Below are positions 62,739-64,000 of a stretch of 64,000 bases of DNA, in pieces. Source of the stretch: Beijerinckiaceae bacterium (lineage in GTDB: Bacteria; Pseudomonadota; Alphaproteobacteria; Rhizobiales; Beijerinckiaceae); contig CANGFT010000004.1 of assembly GCA_947453205.1 (NCBI GenBank), positions 1-64,000 of the forward strand, given 5' to 3'. A model generated the notes under the pieces. It made no database searches. It was not told the origin of the DNA and saw nothing but the letters and a program-made list of their open reading frames with translations. A program made the position numbers and the translations under genes. Position 1 is the first letter of the stretch; every line of letters starts with the position of its first letter.

Positions 62739-63935
62739 TCAGACCGGAACCGTGTTCACATTATAGGTGAACAACCACTCATAACGCGCGGCGATGGCCT
62801 CGGCGCTCCACTCGCGGTCGATATAGGCGTCGGCCTTGGCGGGATCGCGATAATCGGGATTGTGGAAGTGGCGCACCATGTCGTTGGCGCCTGCGACCAT
62901 GCGGTTGTCGCGCTCGAGACGGGCGGCCTCATAGCGGCGCAGGGCCGTGGGCACGTCGTCATAGGCTTCAAGGCAGCGCGCCAGAACCACGCCATCCTCC
63001 AGCGCCATGACCGCGCCCTGCGCCAGAAATGGCAGCGTGGGATGGCAGGCGTCGCCGAGCAAAGCGACGCGGCCATAGGCGAAGCGCGACAGGGGATCAC
63101 GCACCAGATATGCCCATTGCAGGAGCTTGGGCGCGGCGTCGATCATCACATGAATGTCTTCGTGCCAGCCCTCGAAATCCCTGTGGCACTGCTCCCTCGT
63201 GCCCTCGACGGTCCAGGCGGATTCCTTCCATTCGGGTCGTTCGATGGTGGCGGCGAGGTTGAAGATCTCCCCATCGCGCAGGGGATAATGGACCACATGG
63301 CCGTTGGGGCCGATCCAGTTGACCGCCATGCTGGCGCGCATGCGGTCGGGCAGGGCGTCGAGGGGGATCACCCCGCGCCAGATCATCATTCCGGGATAGC
63401 GGGAGGGGGCGTCATTGGCGGTCAGGCTGCGCACCATGGAATTGACGCCATCGCAGCCGATCAGCGCATCGCCCTCGAAGACGCGCCCGTCCTGCAGGGT
63501 GAGGAACACCTTGCCATCGCTCTCCCTGAAGGAGGCGCAGCGCGCGTTGAGGTGCAGCACATCGGGCCGCTGGCGCAGCACGGCGTCGCTGACGGCGGTG
63601 AGAAGATCGGGCCGGTAGACCGTGAGATAGGGATAGCCGTAGCGCTCCAGGGCGGCGGGGCCCATGTCGAAGAGCTTCCAGACCTTGCCCGTGCTCCACA
63701 GGCGCACTTCCTTGCGCTCGGCCCGGCAGGAGAGTTTGCGCAGGGTTTCGAAGGCGCCGATGGAATCAAGGGCGCGGTTGCCGTTGGGGCTGATCTGGAT
63801 GCCCGCGCCCACCTCGCGCAGCTCGCCCGCCTGTTCGAAGATCGCCACATCAAAGCCGCGCTGCAGAAGCGCCGCAGCCGTCGTCATGCCGCCAATGCCG
63901 CCGCCAGCGATGAGAATGCGTTTGGGACCAGCCAC
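62739..63935 (-). CDS. FAD-dependent monooxygenase (salicylate/3-hydroxybenzoate 6-hydroxylase type)
   Basis: 398 residues from a GTG with GGAGG 7 nt upstream. Motifs: GGGIGGMTTAAALLQRGFDV (FAD), DALIGCDGVNSMVR (DG motif, about 154-167) and VALLGDACHPTLPFLAQGA (GD motif, about 285-303). The size and VGAGIQISPNGNRAL fit the salicylate hydroxylase/NahG group, which decarboxylates or hydroxylates phenolic acids with NADH and O2. The substrate is unknown. No adjacent ring-cleavage gene. Confidence 0.92.
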   Translation of the reverse strand: MAGPKRILIAGGGIGGMTTAAALLQRGFDVAIFEQAGELREVGAGIQISPNGNRALDSIGAFETLRKLSCRAERKEVRLWSTGKVWKLFDMGPAALERYGYPYLTVYRPDLLTAVSDAVLRQRPDVLHLNARCASFRESDGKVFLTLQDGRVFEGDALIGCDGVNSMVRSLTANDAPSRYPGMMIWRGVIPLDALPDRMRASMAVNWIGPNGHVVHYPLRDGEIFNLAATIERPEWKESAWTVEGTREQCHRDFEGWHEDIHVMIDAAPKLLQWAYLVRDPLSRFAYGRVALLGDACHPTLPFLAQGAVMALEDGVVLARCLEAYDDVPTALRRYEAARLERDNRMVAGANDMVRHFHNPDYRDPAKADAYIDREWSAEAIAARYEWLFTYNVNTVPV

Positions 63936-64000
63936 CTGTGCGCCTCCGGTTCTTGGCAGCTTCCTAGCTCAGGAGAGGGCGCAGGAGCAATGAGGTTCGC

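Noticed and set aside
1-64000. CRISPR array, insertion sequence, prophage or integrated element
   Set aside because: No regularly spaced direct repeats, transposase or integrase frames, or attachment-site duplication next to the tRNA were seen by eye.

Overview
The window is a high-GC chromosomal segment of an alphaproteobacterium, most likely Hyphomicrobiales (Rhizobiales). This rests on a TrcR/DUF1013 regulator, an Omp25/RopB-type beta-barrel protein, a three-gene proton-translocating transhydrogenase beside an aa3 oxidase subunit IV, the purE-purK-rpsU and rluD/rpoH neighbourhoods, TadE/TadG pilus genes, and many TctABC-type and aromatic-type catabolic genes. Family or genus cannot be fixed from the sequence alone. 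No rRNA, phage, insertion sequence or CRISPR array was seen. One tRNA-Leu(CAG) is present.

Layout. 0-12 kb: 3' end of a flagellin gene, FadL-type porin, orphan HerA-like ATPase, phosphopantetheinyl transferase plus flavin monooxygenase pair, EI24-type membrane protein, NDUFA9-like protein, tRNA-Leu, PEBP-family protein, aromatic-ring-type FAD hydroxylase, Omp25-like barrel. 12-17.5 kb: housekeeping block truA / def-fmt / rmuC, then a glutathionyl-hydroquinone reductase-like protein and ExoD. 17.6-25.5 kb: catabolic block with a DHA2 exporter, an ABC importer lacking its ATPase, a hydroxycinnamoyl-CoA hydratase/lyase-like enzyme and a cupin, divergent from a thiamine-diphosphate enzyme. 25.5-27.7 kb: a NikR-like repressor with altered metal ligands, then hipBA with three operator-like palindromes. 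27.7-32.6 kb: orphan TctC-type receptor, small DUF2934-like protein, quinone reductase, class II aldolase, MFS exporter. 32.6-37.3 kb: a repeat-containing hypothetical gene divergent from a small tadE-tadE-tadG cluster.

37.3-50.7 kb: rpoH, rluD-type pseudouridine synthase, BaiN/HI0933 flavoprotein, a TctBA / TctC-IclR-quinone reductase locus, trcR, TPR lipoprotein, rpsU, purE-purK, and two divergent DUF465 genes. 50.7-57.3 kb: acyl-CoA synthetase, GT87-type membrane protein, TauE/SafE protein, prpE, and a HigBA-like toxin-antitoxin pair with AT-rich palindromic control DNA. 57.3-64 kb: pntA1-pntA2-pntB with cytochrome oxidase subunit IV, a membrane protein, an ABC1/UbiB kinase, and a salicylate-hydroxylase-type monooxygenase.

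Most of the window is ordinary chromosome. The points most worth following up are: the NikR-like protein in which Arg replaces two of the expected Ni-binding His residues and which has a His-rich tail; the triple 22-bp operator array overlapping the hipBA promoter; the hydratase/lyase-like enzyme with changed phenol-binding positions paired with an unassigned ThDP enzyme; a TadG protein with two carbohydrate-binding-like beta modules; and a shared ATGGGCC inverted repeat upstream of two separate transport or catabolic operons. No complete new multi-gene defence or similar system could be demonstrated. Start codons were moved from the longest open frame to a downstream start wherever a Shine-Dalgarno sequence or family length favoured it.
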